A DNA stretch of 6,379 bases from Gammaproteobacteria bacterium (GTDB taxonomy: Bacteria > Pseudomonadota > Gammaproteobacteria > Burkholderiales > Thiobacillaceae). A model generated the notes under the pieces. It searched no databases. It saw only the letters and a list, made by a program, of their open reading frames with translations, and was not told the origin of the DNA. Shown here one piece after another: positions 1 through 4,840 of the stretch. Each line of letters starts with the position of its first letter. The stretch's first letter is position 1. The position numbers and the translations under genes were made by a program. The stretch lies in the NCBI GenBank assembly GCA_018820745.1, contig JAHJNP010000403.1, positions 1-6,379 of the forward strand, written 5' to 3'.

Positions 1-272
1 CCCTGGTCAAACGCGGCTACCCCGACCCCGGCATCCGCATCCTGTTTATCGGAAAATCATCGACCATGGATCAGGCCATGAAAATCGACCCCAGACTCCT
101 GAGCGTTCTTCCGCTCAGGCTCTCCCTGATCGTGGAAGGCAAAGACACGCTGGTGAGCAGCGACGACCTGGAAGTCTGGAAAGAAATGTTTCCCGAGCCG
201 GAAACCGTCAGGCTGATAGAAACCTGGCAACGCGATCTCAAGATCATTCTGGGCGATTTCTCCGGGCGTTGA
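1..272 (+). CDS. DUF302-like protein, 3' fragment (5' end outside window)
   Basis: The frame is open from base 3 to the TGA at 270-272, giving 89 residues, so this is the C-terminal part of a gene beginning to the left. The internal ATG at 66 has no convincing ribosome binding site and lies inside continuous coding sequence, so it is probably not the start. The visible order (a strand around GIRILFIGK, a helix-like stretch with an IDP motif, then LPLRLSLIVEG, then a short acidic helix) resembles the second half of DUF302 domains. These are small alpha/beta proteins of unknown biochemical role, often 130-180 residues long. No signal peptide or membrane segment lies in this part. The DUF302 call rests on pattern resemblance only and the function is unknown. 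No obvious terminator follows. Confidence 0.55.
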   Translation, partial: LVKRGYPDPGIRILFIGKSSTMDQAMKIDPRLLSVLPLRLSLIVEGKDTLVSSDDLEVWKEMFPEPETVRLIETWQRDLKIILGDFSGR

Positions 273-387
273 GGCATCCGCCGCTGGGCGACAGCTGGTT
301 CACCCGGGACAGTCCAGTCTGCAACTTTTCACATTGCAACAAGCGGAACGCCCCGCCATGGCAGCGTGGCGAAGAAGAATTGCGGAA

Positions 388-537
388 TCAGGTGAACAGG
401 CTCCTGACCACGACAATCAGCACCATCAACACAAGCAGCAGCAGCAGGCCCAAACCCAGCAACTGGAATATGCCCAGTGCGCCTTTCTGTCGGCCGGGTG
501 GGGTTGACGCCAAGGGGGCGCGGGGGTAAGCCGGCAT
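388..537 (-). CDS. possible small single-span membrane protein (49 aa)
   Basis: Unrecognised. Reading leftward from the ATG at 537, the product has a Pro/Arg-rich N-terminus of about 20 residues (PPGRQKG near residues 14-20). A strongly hydrophobic helix of about 22 residues follows (FQLLGLGLLLLLVLMVLIVVV), then a short RSLFT tail and a TGA at 388-390. This is the pattern of a one-pass inner-membrane miniprotein. The start was chosen because GAGGG sits 7 nt upstream; a longer in-frame version from 648 adds 37 residues with no good ribosome binding site. The opposite strand is also open here, giving Ser/Thr-rich sequence that looks like a shadow. The Leu run is encoded by CTG/CTT repeats, so a chance low-complexity frame cannot be excluded. 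No promoter or partner gene is evident. Confidence 0.38.
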   Translation of the reverse strand: MPAYPRAPLASTPPGRQKGALGIFQLLGLGLLLLLVLMVLIVVVRSLFT

Positions 538-741
538 GACGAGTCCCTCATTCCATGCATCTTTGGTTTTTAGCGCATGGACGCGCGAATTTCCAGGTGG
601 GAAGGCCAGCGGTCTGGCCCAAAACCAGGCGAAGGTGCCCGGAACCAACGCAGCGGCAGCCGGGTCGCATTTCTACCTGGGCGGCTGCCACGCCAGGATG
701 CCCGGCGGAAAACGCCCAGCCATCGTGAAAGGATCCGTCAA
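538..741. other. intergenic stretch without recognisable content
   Basis: Between the possible miniprotein and the gene starting at 742 I see no RNA gene, repeat or terminator. Reading frames across it are compositionally biased (Arg/Gly/Pro) and look like chance open frames in GC-rich DNA. Only the last part, with the ribosome binding site AAAGGA at 728-733, has an assignable role. Confidence 0.5.
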
Positions 742-1038
742 ATGACCCACACCGTCCAAAACGAACCGGCGCGGCGGGGCCGGGCACTGCCCGATCCGGC
801 ACTGGCATCTGCCAGCCCGCAAGAAATCCTCAACCATCCCGGCCTCACGCGGGAAGAGAAAATCGAGCTGCTGCGCTCCAGGCAATATGACGCCGCCGAG
901 ATCGCGGTCGCCGAAGAAGTAGGCATGCAGGGACCGGAAAGCGACCCGATGCGGGACATCCTCCTGGCCCTCGCCCAACTCACGCAGGGCGAGCGTAACG
1001 AGACCGTGGCGCCCACCAAGCAGCATGGCCATCCCTGA
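742..1038 (+). CDS. small conserved-looking helical protein (98 aa), function unknown
   Basis: The ATG at 742 is preceded by AAAGGA (728-733) with an 8-nt spacer, which decides the start. The frame stays open upstream to 577, but that extension is Arg-rich and has no ribosome binding site. After a disordered basic and Pro/Ala-rich N-terminus (residues 1-24), residues 25-80 carry a pattern I associate with uncharacterised betaproteobacterial proteins: SPQEILNHPGL, then EEKIELLRSRQYDAAEI, then AVAEEVGM, then a second amphipathic helix (DILLALAQL). The tail (81-98) is polar. No signal peptide or membrane span is present, so it is probably cytosolic. The helix-turn-helix-like spacing does not match a DNA-binding family I can name. 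It converges with the minus-strand gene at 1106, 67 bp away; a small GACCC/GGGTC stem at 1081-1093 lies between them without a T-run. Confidence 0.75.
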   Translation: MTHTVQNEPARRGRALPDPALASASPQEILNHPGLTREEKIELLRSRQYDAAEIAVAEEVGMQGPESDPMRDILLALAQLTQGERNETVAPTKQHGHP

Positions 1039-1105
1039 CCGCCGATCAAGGCGTCTGACCCCCTGGTGACCTGCAAAGCCGACCCCATGGGTCGCCATGG
1101 AGGTT

Positions 1106-1516
1106 CTACGGCGCGCGCGCCTTCCCGGCCCGATACGCTGCCAGCAGGGCCGTCTTCAGGTCCGGCTCCGCGTCCAGGTCGCGCGCCCCCAGCGTCCGCT
1201 GCGCGATGGCCCTGACAGCCTGCCAGTCCTGCTCCTCGCGCCGGTCCTGCTCGAATCGAGCCCAGTCGAACCGGCCATCGCGGCAGCTTCGCGCGGCCAC
1301 CCCCGTGGCATCCGAGAACGCGATCTCATGCGTCTCCAATGCTTCATACAGATAGGAGTAGGGATCAATTCCCGCCGCCTGGGCCAGCCGTCGATGGAAA
1401 TCGGGCGCCTCGCCAGACGCGTCGAGACAGCCATCCAGGTCGATGACGGAATCGAGTTCGTAAGTCTCGCCCTTGAACGAGAGGGACAGTCGGGCGCGGA
1501 TGGTGTTGTTGCTCAT
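1106..1516 (-). CDS. hypothetical protein (136 aa), conserved-looking, cytosolic
   Basis: Not recognised as a named family. The ATG at 1514-1516 is the only Met codon in the whole reading frame, so the start is unambiguous if the gene is real, although no strong Shine-Dalgarno is visible upstream. The N-terminus forms alternating strand-like sequence (RARLSLSFKGETYELDSVIDLDGCL, residues 7-31). This is followed by a mixed helical region with aromatic clusters (DPYSYLYEALETHEIAFSD) and a charged helix rich in Asp, Arg and Gln (RFDWARFEQDRREEQDW). The tail is Ala-rich and basic (AAYRAGKARAP). The protein is acidic and soluble, with no signal peptide. The strong periodicity and the absence of low-complexity sequence favour a real gene over a shadow of the opposite strand. 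The gene stands alone, convergent with the gene at 742-1038. Confidence 0.72.
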   Translation of the reverse strand: MSNNTIRARLSLSFKGETYELDSVIDLDGCLDASGEAPDFHRRLAQAAGIDPYSYLYEALETHEIAFSDATGVAARSCRDGRFDWARFEQDRREEQDWQAVRAIAQRTLGARDLDAEPDLKTALLAAYRAGKARAP

Positions 1517-1565
1517 GTCGATCGATAAAAAGAGTCCCGGTTAATCAGGTGTGCGATGCGGCTGA

Positions 1566-1733
1566 AGCGCCTCGCCATATATATTCGATTACATCGAACT
1601 GTTCTACAACCGGAGCCGCATGCATCAATCGCCTGGTTACGTCAGCCCGGTGAAGTTCGAGCAGATGAAAGGTTGCCTGGTTAGGGCGTGCGAAATACCC
1701 GCTCTGCAATTAATTCGAGCCCTGCCCCTTTAA
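1566..1733 (+). pseudogene. IS3-family transposase, C-terminal remnant
   Basis: A frame running from just after the TGA at 1563-1565 to the TAA at 1731-1733 encodes FDYIELFYNRSRMHQSPGYV and then SPVKFEQM. This matches the extreme C-terminus of the DDE (rve) integrase domain of IS3-family OrfB transposases, typically F-D-Y-I-E-x-F-Y-N-x-x-R-x-H-x-x-x-G-Y-x-S-P-x-x-F-E. The homologous part spans about 1575-1667. The D-D-E catalytic region, OrfA and the left end of the element are absent, so it cannot transpose. The 21 codons after KFEQM do not look like a transposase and are probably flanking DNA read through to the first stop. That tail overlaps the 3' end of the minus-strand acetyltransferase gene, suggesting the insertion or its decay defined the present end of that gene. 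Confidence 0.85.
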
Positions 1734-2258
1734 CGCACCCGCTTGCTGGCCATCCGCTTTGAATGCTTCGTGGAAAGCGACGGTGCCCCGAGGAGCTTGC
1801 CCGTCGAAAGGCAGCGCGAAGAAGACCGCCTGCGGCACGCCCTCAAGCACCAGTCCCGGCATGTTGATGAACCCGAATTTCCTGTAGTAATCCGGATGTC
1901 CAACGAGACAACATCCTTGCGCATTCATGGCCTTCAGCCGCGCCAGCCCTTCCCGTATCAGGGCCTTGCCAACGCCTTGCCGCTGGTATGCCGGCAACAC
2001 CGAAACAGGCCCGAGACCGTACCAGTCCCGTGTGCCATCCGAAATAGTCACCGGAGAAAAGGCAATATGCCCGATCACCCGGCCATCCATTTCTGCGACG
2101 AGCGATAGCGTGAGGGCCTTGGCGGCGCGCAGTGCCGCGATGATGTACTGCTCCGTGTGATTGCTGATCTCCAGGGCCTCGAACGCGGCGACGGTCACCT
2201 CGGCTATCGCGCGCACATCGGCCGCGATTTCGCTCCTGATAACGATCTTCGGATTCAT
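1710..2258 (-). CDS. GNAT-family N-acetyltransferase, YhbS-like
   Basis: A 182-residue soluble protein predicted to transfer an acetyl group from acetyl-CoA to an amine; the substrate is not predictable. GNAT landmarks are visible: an N-terminal strand and helix (IVIRSEIAADVRAIAEVTVAAF), a beta-hairpin with VIGHIAFSPV (residues 61-70), motif A with LGPVSVLPAYQ (82-92) and the CoA pyrophosphate loop QRQGVGKA (92-99), and GHPDYYRKFGF (120-130). The last of these is characteristic of the YhbS/COG3153 group. The start ATG at 2258 has AGGA 5 nt upstream. The last dozen or so residues (DGQQAGALKGQGSN) look non-conserved and are encoded where the IS3 remnant's open tail overlaps (1710-1733), so the original C-terminus may have been altered. 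It is transcribed alone, and its upstream gap contains a GC hairpin and a tandem repeat. Confidence 0.9.
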   Translation of the reverse strand: MNPKIVIRSEIAADVRAIAEVTVAAFEALEISNHTEQYIIAALRAAKALTLSLVAEMDGRVIGHIAFSPVTISDGTRDWYGLGPVSVLPAYQRQGVGKALIREGLARLKAMNAQGCCLVGHPDYYRKFGFINMPGLVLEGVPQAVFFALPFDGQAPRGTVAFHEAFKADGQQAGALKGQGSN

Positions 2259-2380
2259 GGCGTTCCTGTTTCTCTTCCCTGCGGCCCAACGTTCCCAAGG
2301 ATGGAAAGACGTGCGCCGCCGGCTGCATACACTTCATTGCCGAGTTGAATACCTGCAAGCGGGTTGAAGGCGAGGTCAGT

Positions 2381-2403
2381 CCCACGGGCTGGTGCCCGCT
2401 GGG
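2381..2403. repeat. GC-rich hairpin (REP-like palindrome)
   Basis: Arms CCCACGGGC (2381-2389) and GCCCGCTGGG (2394-2403) pair over 9 bp with one bulged base around a TGGT loop. No T-run follows on either strand, so it is a poor intrinsic terminator. It sits upstream of the acetyltransferase gene, in an intergenic gap that also holds a 16-bp tandem repeat. It could be a REP-type dispersed element or a structure in a transcript leader. Confidence 0.5.
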
Positions 2404-2446
2404 GGCCCAGAAAGCTTGAATCCCGGAGTTGGGTTGGCGTGAGCCC

Positions 2447-2478
2447 CGGGAATTCGGAGTCACGGGAATTCGGGGTCC
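2447..2478. repeat. 16-bp tandem repeat (2 copies)
   Basis: Unit 1 is CGGGAATTCGGAGTCA (2447-2462) and unit 2 is CGGGAATTCGGGGTCC (2463-2478), with two mismatches. Each contains an EcoRI-type GAATTC palindrome. The GGGGTC end recalls the GGGGTCAGGTCT repeats near the right end of the window but is too short to assign to them. The gap 2259-2535 otherwise shows no coding sequence I can support. Confidence 0.6.
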
Positions 2479-2535
2479 GCGCTTGCATTGATGTATTGCA
2501 TTGCAAGGCCAGCCCCGTGCCGGCTCGTTGGGAGG

Positions 2536-2925
2536 TCAGTCTTGCCCGGCCTTCAACGCAAGCTCGTAAATTCTCGACTGTATCGGCTTTTTCATTTCTT
2601 CGATTTCATTGTATTTGGCCAGAAGCTGGTCAGCCTGCTGATACAAAGATTCCGCGCGCAGGATTGCACTTTTTTGCGCCTCGACCACCGCATCGTAGTT
2701 CGCGATCTGCCCGCTTGGTGGAGGAGGCATGGGCATACCGTAGAGCATGGGTACGCTGCCGCGTCGCATTTCCTGCACCATCTGGAATTGCTGATAGACC
2801 GCCTGTTGCTGCTGATTGAGCATGTTCAAGGCACCGTAGAGTTTTTCCAGTTCAGTTCCATTGTCGGCGGCAGCCGTAAAACTCAACTGCAGCAGCAGCA
2901 ATGCATAGATGAGGTGGCGCCGCAT
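2536..2925 (-). CDS. secreted (periplasmic) Gln/Met/Pro-rich helical protein (129 aa)
   Basis: Not recognised as a named family. The ATG at 2923-2925 has GGAGGAG immediately upstream, and the hydrophobic segment follows directly, so this start is preferred over an in-frame ATG 33 bp earlier. Residues 1-20 form a Sec signal peptide: basic MRRH, hydrophobic core LIYALLLLQL, and a TAAA cleavage region before Asp21. The mature part has two helical, probably coiled-coil segments (about 25-55 and 73-125). They are joined by a Met/Pro linker with four consecutive prolines (67-70) after VPMLYGMPM. The first helix is Gln-rich (QQQQAVYQQFQ, 38-48). No Cys lipobox or outer-membrane anchor is visible, so a periplasmic location is inferred. 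The gene has its own TATAAT promoter and is 117 bp downstream of the YciI gene on the same strand. Confidence 0.78.
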   Translation of the reverse strand: MRRHLIYALLLLQLSFTAAADNGTELEKLYGALNMLNQQQQAVYQQFQMVQEMRRGSVPMLYGMPMPPPPSGQIANYDAVVEAQKSAILRAESLYQQADQLLAKYNEIEEMKKPIQSRIYELALKAGQD

Positions 2926-2956
2926 AACTCCTCCAGTGGCTGAAGTGGATGCACCC

Positions 2957-2981
2957 ATTATAGAAACGCACAGAAACTGTG
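2957..2981 (-). promoter_or_regulatory. sigma-70 -10 box with adjacent operator-like palindrome
   Basis: On the minus strand a perfect TATAAT occupies 2962-2957, about 32 bp upstream of the ATG at 2925, giving a short leader. No good -35 box lies 16-18 bp upstream. That region instead holds the perfect inverted repeat CACAGAAACTGTG (2969-2981, arms CACAG/CTGTG). A weak -35 with a palindrome in the spacer is the layout of an activator- or repressor-controlled promoter. The regulator is not identifiable from this window. Confidence 0.45.
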
Positions 2982-3042
2982 GCGCCCATTTGCAACGGTC
3001 TATTGCCTTTTGCTGGAATACTCCACGTTCTACGCAACAGAC

Positions 3043-3468
3043 TCAGTCCTTGCCGGGAATCTGTGCACGCAGGCGTTCCTCCTGCTCCCGCATTTCAGAG
3101 GTGAACTCAGCCCCAAAGTCTTCTGCTTCGAATATCTGCCGGATTTCAATCTCCGAATCTTCGGGCATGGGATTTGGACAGCGCTTCACCCACTCGATGG
3201 CCTCTTCACGAGAATTCACCTGCCAGAGCCAGAAGCCCGCAACCAATTCATTGGGATTGGCAAACGGCCCTTCGATGACCGTGCGCGCCGTACCCGAAAA
3301 GCGCACGCGCACGCCCTTGGAAGTGGGATGGAGTCCTTCCCCGGCCAACATGACTCCCGCCTTCACCAGTTCCTCGTTGAATCGTCCCATTTCAGCAAAA
3401 AGCGCTTTGCTTGGCATTACGCCCGCCTCTGAGTCTTTGGTTGCCTTCACCAGAATCATGAATCTCAT
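3043..3468 (-). CDS. YciI family (YCII/DGPF domain) protein
   Basis: A 141-residue cytosolic protein of the YCII/DGPF fold, a ferredoxin-like alpha/beta barrel dimer whose members are poorly characterised; some are dehalogenase-like or muconolactone-isomerase-like enzymes. Visible family signatures are the N-terminal strand MRFMILVKA, a helix with MGRFNEELVKAGVML (27-41), and GEGLHPTSKGVRVRF (43-57). The diagnostic block follows as EGPF (66-69, in place of the usual DGPF) and GFWLWQV, then a helix with EEAIEWVKRCP. The C-terminal stretch is acidic (FEAEDFGAEFTSE). The start ATG at 3466-3468 has AGGAGA 7 nt upstream. It lies 49 bp downstream of the VOC gene on the same strand and is probably co-transcribed. 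Such pairs are common near ECF sigma factor genes, but none is present here. Confidence 0.9.
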   Translation of the reverse strand: MRFMILVKATKDSEAGVMPSKALFAEMGRFNEELVKAGVMLAGEGLHPTSKGVRVRFSGTARTVIEGPFANPNELVAGFWLWQVNSREEAIEWVKRCPNPMPEDSEIEIRQIFEAEDFGAEFTSEMREQEERLRAQIPGKD

Positions 3469-3517
3469 GAGGATGTCTCCTGTGTTCGATTGGGCGTGTC
3501 CATGCTATGGAAACGTG

Positions 3518-3955
3518 TCAGGTTTTGCTGGCGCAGTCGAACATCCAATGGACGCCGAAGCGGTCAACCAGACTGCCGAAATAGTCCCCCCAAAACATCT
3601 CCTGTAGCGGCATCTCGATCTTGCCGCCGGCCGCAAGCGCATTGAACAGACGCTCAGTGTCGGCGCGCGTGTCGGGCTCAAGGTTGATGTATACGTTGTT
3701 GCCTGGCGTCACGGTAAAGCCCATCGATTCCGGCGCATCGGTTCCCATCAGCACGTGCCCGCCCAGAATGGGCAATCCGACGTGCATGACAAGGTTCTGA
3801 TCGGCTTCAGGCAGCGGCGGCTGGTCAGGCGCGGGCGGCATGTCCTTGAAGCGGGCGATTGGCGCGACGAACTCCGTGCCGAAGACGGACTTGTAAAACA
3901 GAAAAGCCTCTTCGGTCGAGCGGGGAAAATTGAGATAGGTGCTGACACGAGCCAT
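3518..3955 (-). CDS. VOC family protein, PhnB-like (glyoxalase/bleomycin-resistance fold)
   Basis: A 145-residue protein of the vicinal oxygen chelate superfamily, PhnB/3-demethylubiquinone-methyltransferase-like branch. The opening ARVSTYLNFPRSTEEAFLFY with KSVFGTEF (about 4-29) is the typical first beta-alpha unit of PhnB-type proteins. A strand HVGLPILGGHVLMGTDAPE and a second module follow, with NNVYINLEPDTRADTERLFNALAAGG. The closing block is EMPLQEMFWGDYFGSLVDRFGVHWMF, where the FWGDYFG and DRFGVHW elements are strongly family-like. The substrate is unknown, and many members lack a demonstrated activity. The start ATG at 3953-3955 has AAGGA 8 nt upstream. It is the first gene of the probable VOC-YciI operon. 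No convincing sigma-70 promoter is assigned; the DNA upstream shows possible remnants of another coding sequence ending 25 bp before this start. Confidence 0.92.
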   Translation of the reverse strand: MARVSTYLNFPRSTEEAFLFYKSVFGTEFVAPIARFKDMPPAPDQPPLPEADQNLVMHVGLPILGGHVLMGTDAPESMGFTVTPGNNVYINLEPDTRADTERLFNALAAGGKIEMPLQEMFWGDYFGSLVDRFGVHWMFDCASKT

Positions 3956-3980
3956 TTTCTGTTTCCTTCAAAGTGAATTT

Positions 3981-4172
3981 CTAACCTGAGGGATGGCGAG
4001 CACGAACGAAGTCGGAGATCAAATCCTGCGGGGAGATCACATATTCCCGTTCGGTGCGTCGTACTTCACGCGGCGCGTCACCGGATCATGGGCATACGCG
4101 GAGTCGGCCCGCGACGCCTTATCGCTTTTCTTTTTAGCATACGTCTGAGCGCGGACGCGGGCATCGTTCGCT
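3981..4172 (-). pseudogene. possible decayed coding sequence upstream of the VOC gene
   Basis: Two overlapping minus-strand frames read as protein-like sequence without a good start codon. One, ending at the TAG at 3981-3983, gives PREVRRTEREYVISPQDL and then ISDFVRARHPSG. The other, further upstream (about 4089-4172), gives KKKSDKASRADSAYAHDPVT. A single frameshift near 4060-4085 would join them into one basic product of about 60 residues. I do not recognise a family, and the case rests only on amino-acid texture, so chance is a real alternative. Its stop would lie 25 bp before the VOC start, consistent with a lost first gene of that operon. Confidence 0.2.
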
Positions 4173-4215
4173 TATTGAAGGCGTTGGGGGAGGTTATTGA
4201 AGGCGCTGGGGGAGA
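4172..4215. repeat. 22-bp tandem duplication
   Basis: Two adjacent 22-bp units (4172-4193 and 4194-4215) both begin TTATTGAAGGCG and continue with a G-run. They differ at one internal T/C and at the last base. They lie in the gene-poor stretch 3956-4376. The G-rich end (GGGGGAG) recurs only within these units. The near identity suggests a recent slippage or duplication event; no regulatory role is evident. Confidence 0.75.
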
Positions 4216-4261
4216 AAAGAGAGTTGAAGCGGTGAGGTCGGGTTGCCGAATGGCAAAGGGC

Positions 4262-4340
4262 TAGATCAGACCCTGTGTTCGCGCGGGCAAGGCCAGGCCA
4301 TGAAACTTATCTAGACCTGACCCCAAGCCTACAAGCCTAC
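4262..4340. repeat. two direct copies of the CTAGACCTGACCCC motif plus an 8-bp tandem
   Basis: A degenerate copy, CTAGATCAGACCC (4261-4273), and an exact copy, CTAGACCTGACCCC (4311-4324), lie in the same orientation. They are followed by AAGCCTAC repeated twice (4325-4340). The exact copy is the same sequence as the right arm of the inverted repeat at 6064-6114, so it belongs to the same dispersed family. It sits 50 bp upstream of the small frame at 4377. A small TTGCC-GAAT-GGCAA stem (4243-4256) lies just before the degenerate copy. Confidence 0.7.
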
Positions 4341-4376
4341 AGAGTGTGTTTGAACGTTTTTCTCAGGAGAGGTCTT

Positions 4377-4445
4377 ATGAAGATGATCGTGATAACTGCG
4401 ATGACGATGGCGCTTGCCGCTGCCGCATCCTTGTGCCGATCATGA
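4377..4445 (+). CDS. 22-residue signal-peptide-like frame (leader peptide or frameshifted gene start)
   Basis: ATG at 4377 is preceded by AGGAG (4365-4369) with a 7-nt spacer. The product starts MKMIVITAMTMALAAAASLC and ends after two more residues at the TGA 4443-4445. It is a complete Sec signal-peptide profile (Lys, hydrophobic core, Ala-rich region) with nothing to export. A +1 shift near 4431 would extend it as CADHEGLARMPWKNRLS to a TGA at 4483-4485. That frame is the same as the gene at 4504. So it is either the intact start of a secreted protein broken by a frameshift and a stop, or a tiny hydrophobic peptide upstream of the next gene. Confidence 0.4.
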   Translation: MKMIVITAMTMALAAAASLCRS

Positions 4446-4503
4446 AGGGCTGGCGCGTATGCCTTGGAAGAATCGACTTTCCTGATTAGAAGGAGGTGGA
4501 ATG

Positions 4504-4698
4504 ATGCAGCTTATGACGCGAAAGAATGGTGGTGAAACTCCGCTCCAGGAGGTGGCTGATGCTTGGAAGAGAGAGGACCATAATTTTGGCTGGAGCAAGT
4601 ACGAGACGGACGCATGGGCCGTTGAATATGCCAAGAAGGTACAGCAAGAAGAAAAAGAGGCGCTCCTGAAAGAAGCGCCAGCCAAGCCCGGCCCATGA
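4504..4698 (+). CDS. small charged hypothetical protein (64 aa)
   Basis: Not recognised. Two consecutive ATG codons (4501, 4504) follow the near-perfect Shine-Dalgarno AAGGAGG (4490-4496). The second ATG, with a 7-nt spacer, is the better-spaced start. The product is highly charged and probably soluble: TPLQEVADAWKREDHNFGW (residues 12-30), then an aromatic stretch with YETDAWAVEYAKK, then a Lys/Glu helix and a Pro-rich tail ending in PAKPGP. The Trp/Tyr content and helical pattern argue for a folded miniprotein. Upstream in the same frame, after one stop, lies the possible continuation of a signal-peptide frame, so an exported ancestor is conceivable. It converges with the PEP-CTERM gene, separated by a palindromic repeat and that gene's terminator. 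Confidence 0.65.
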   Translation: MQLMTRKNGGETPLQEVADAWKREDHNFGWSKYETDAWAVEYAKKVQQEEKEALLKEAPAKPGP

Positions 4699-4718
4699 AT
4701 ATTCCTAATAATAGGATA

Positions 4719-4770
4719 GGGTCAGCCACGATTATTGCCCTTGCCCGGCTATGAAAATCGTGTCTGACCC
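4719..4770. repeat. inverted-repeat element (REPIN-like), 15-bp arms
   Basis: Left arm GGGTCAGCCACGATT (4719-4733) and right arm AATCGTGTCTGACCC (4756-4770) match at 14 of 15 positions in inverted orientation around a 22-nt spacer. The outer GGGTCAG/CTGACCC ends match the family seen at 4311 and at 5918-6114. It lies 20 bp after the stop of the 64-residue gene and could fold into a transcript-end structure for it. Paired inverted short palindromes are the form of REPINs moved by REP-associated tyrosine transposases; no such transposase is in the window. Confidence 0.7.
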
Positions 4771-4785
4771 CATTTATTTGCCGCA

Positions 4786-4813
4786 ATAAAAACCCCGACA
4801 CGAGGCCGGGGTT
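4786..4813 (-). terminator. Rho-independent terminator of the PEP-CTERM gene
   Basis: On the minus strand, 27 bp after the TAA of the PEP-CTERM gene, AACCCCG and CGGGGTT form a 7-bp GC-rich stem (plus-strand arms 4791-4797 and 4807-4813) with a 9-nt loop. The stem runs directly into a T-rich tract (the AATAAAAA on the plus strand at 4785-4792). This is a textbook intrinsic terminator for leftward transcription. Confidence 0.9.
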
Positions 4814-4840
4814 GCGGGTGAGGTAAGGAACGTTCTGGTG

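Noticed and set aside
577..741. N-terminal extension of the gene at 742 to an upstream ATG
   Set aside because: The extension is Arg/Gly-rich low-complexity sequence with no ribosome binding site, whereas the ATG at 742 has AAAGGA at good spacing.
1053..1062. GTCTGACCCC as another copy of the dispersed repeat
   Set aside because: It is a short match with no inverted partner of comparable quality nearby; likely chance.
1081..1093. Small GACCC/GGGTC hairpin between convergent genes as a terminator
   Set aside because: The stem is only 5 bp with a 3-nt loop and no T-run on either strand.
1097..1528. Plus-strand frame of 143 codons
   Set aside because: It lies opposite the 136-residue minus-strand gene, is rich in Arg/Pro/Leu, and has no ribosome binding site of note.
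1843..2506. Minus-strand frames covering the GNAT gene and its upstream gap
   Set aside because: One is a frameshifted shadow of the GNAT gene. The other reads the hairpin and tandem repeats as Pro/Gly/Arg-rich text with no domain or ribosome binding site.
4511..4801. Minus-strand frame opposite the 64-residue gene
   Set aside because: It begins inside the terminator/repeat region and has no ribosome binding site, whereas the plus-strand gene has AAGGAGG at the right distance.
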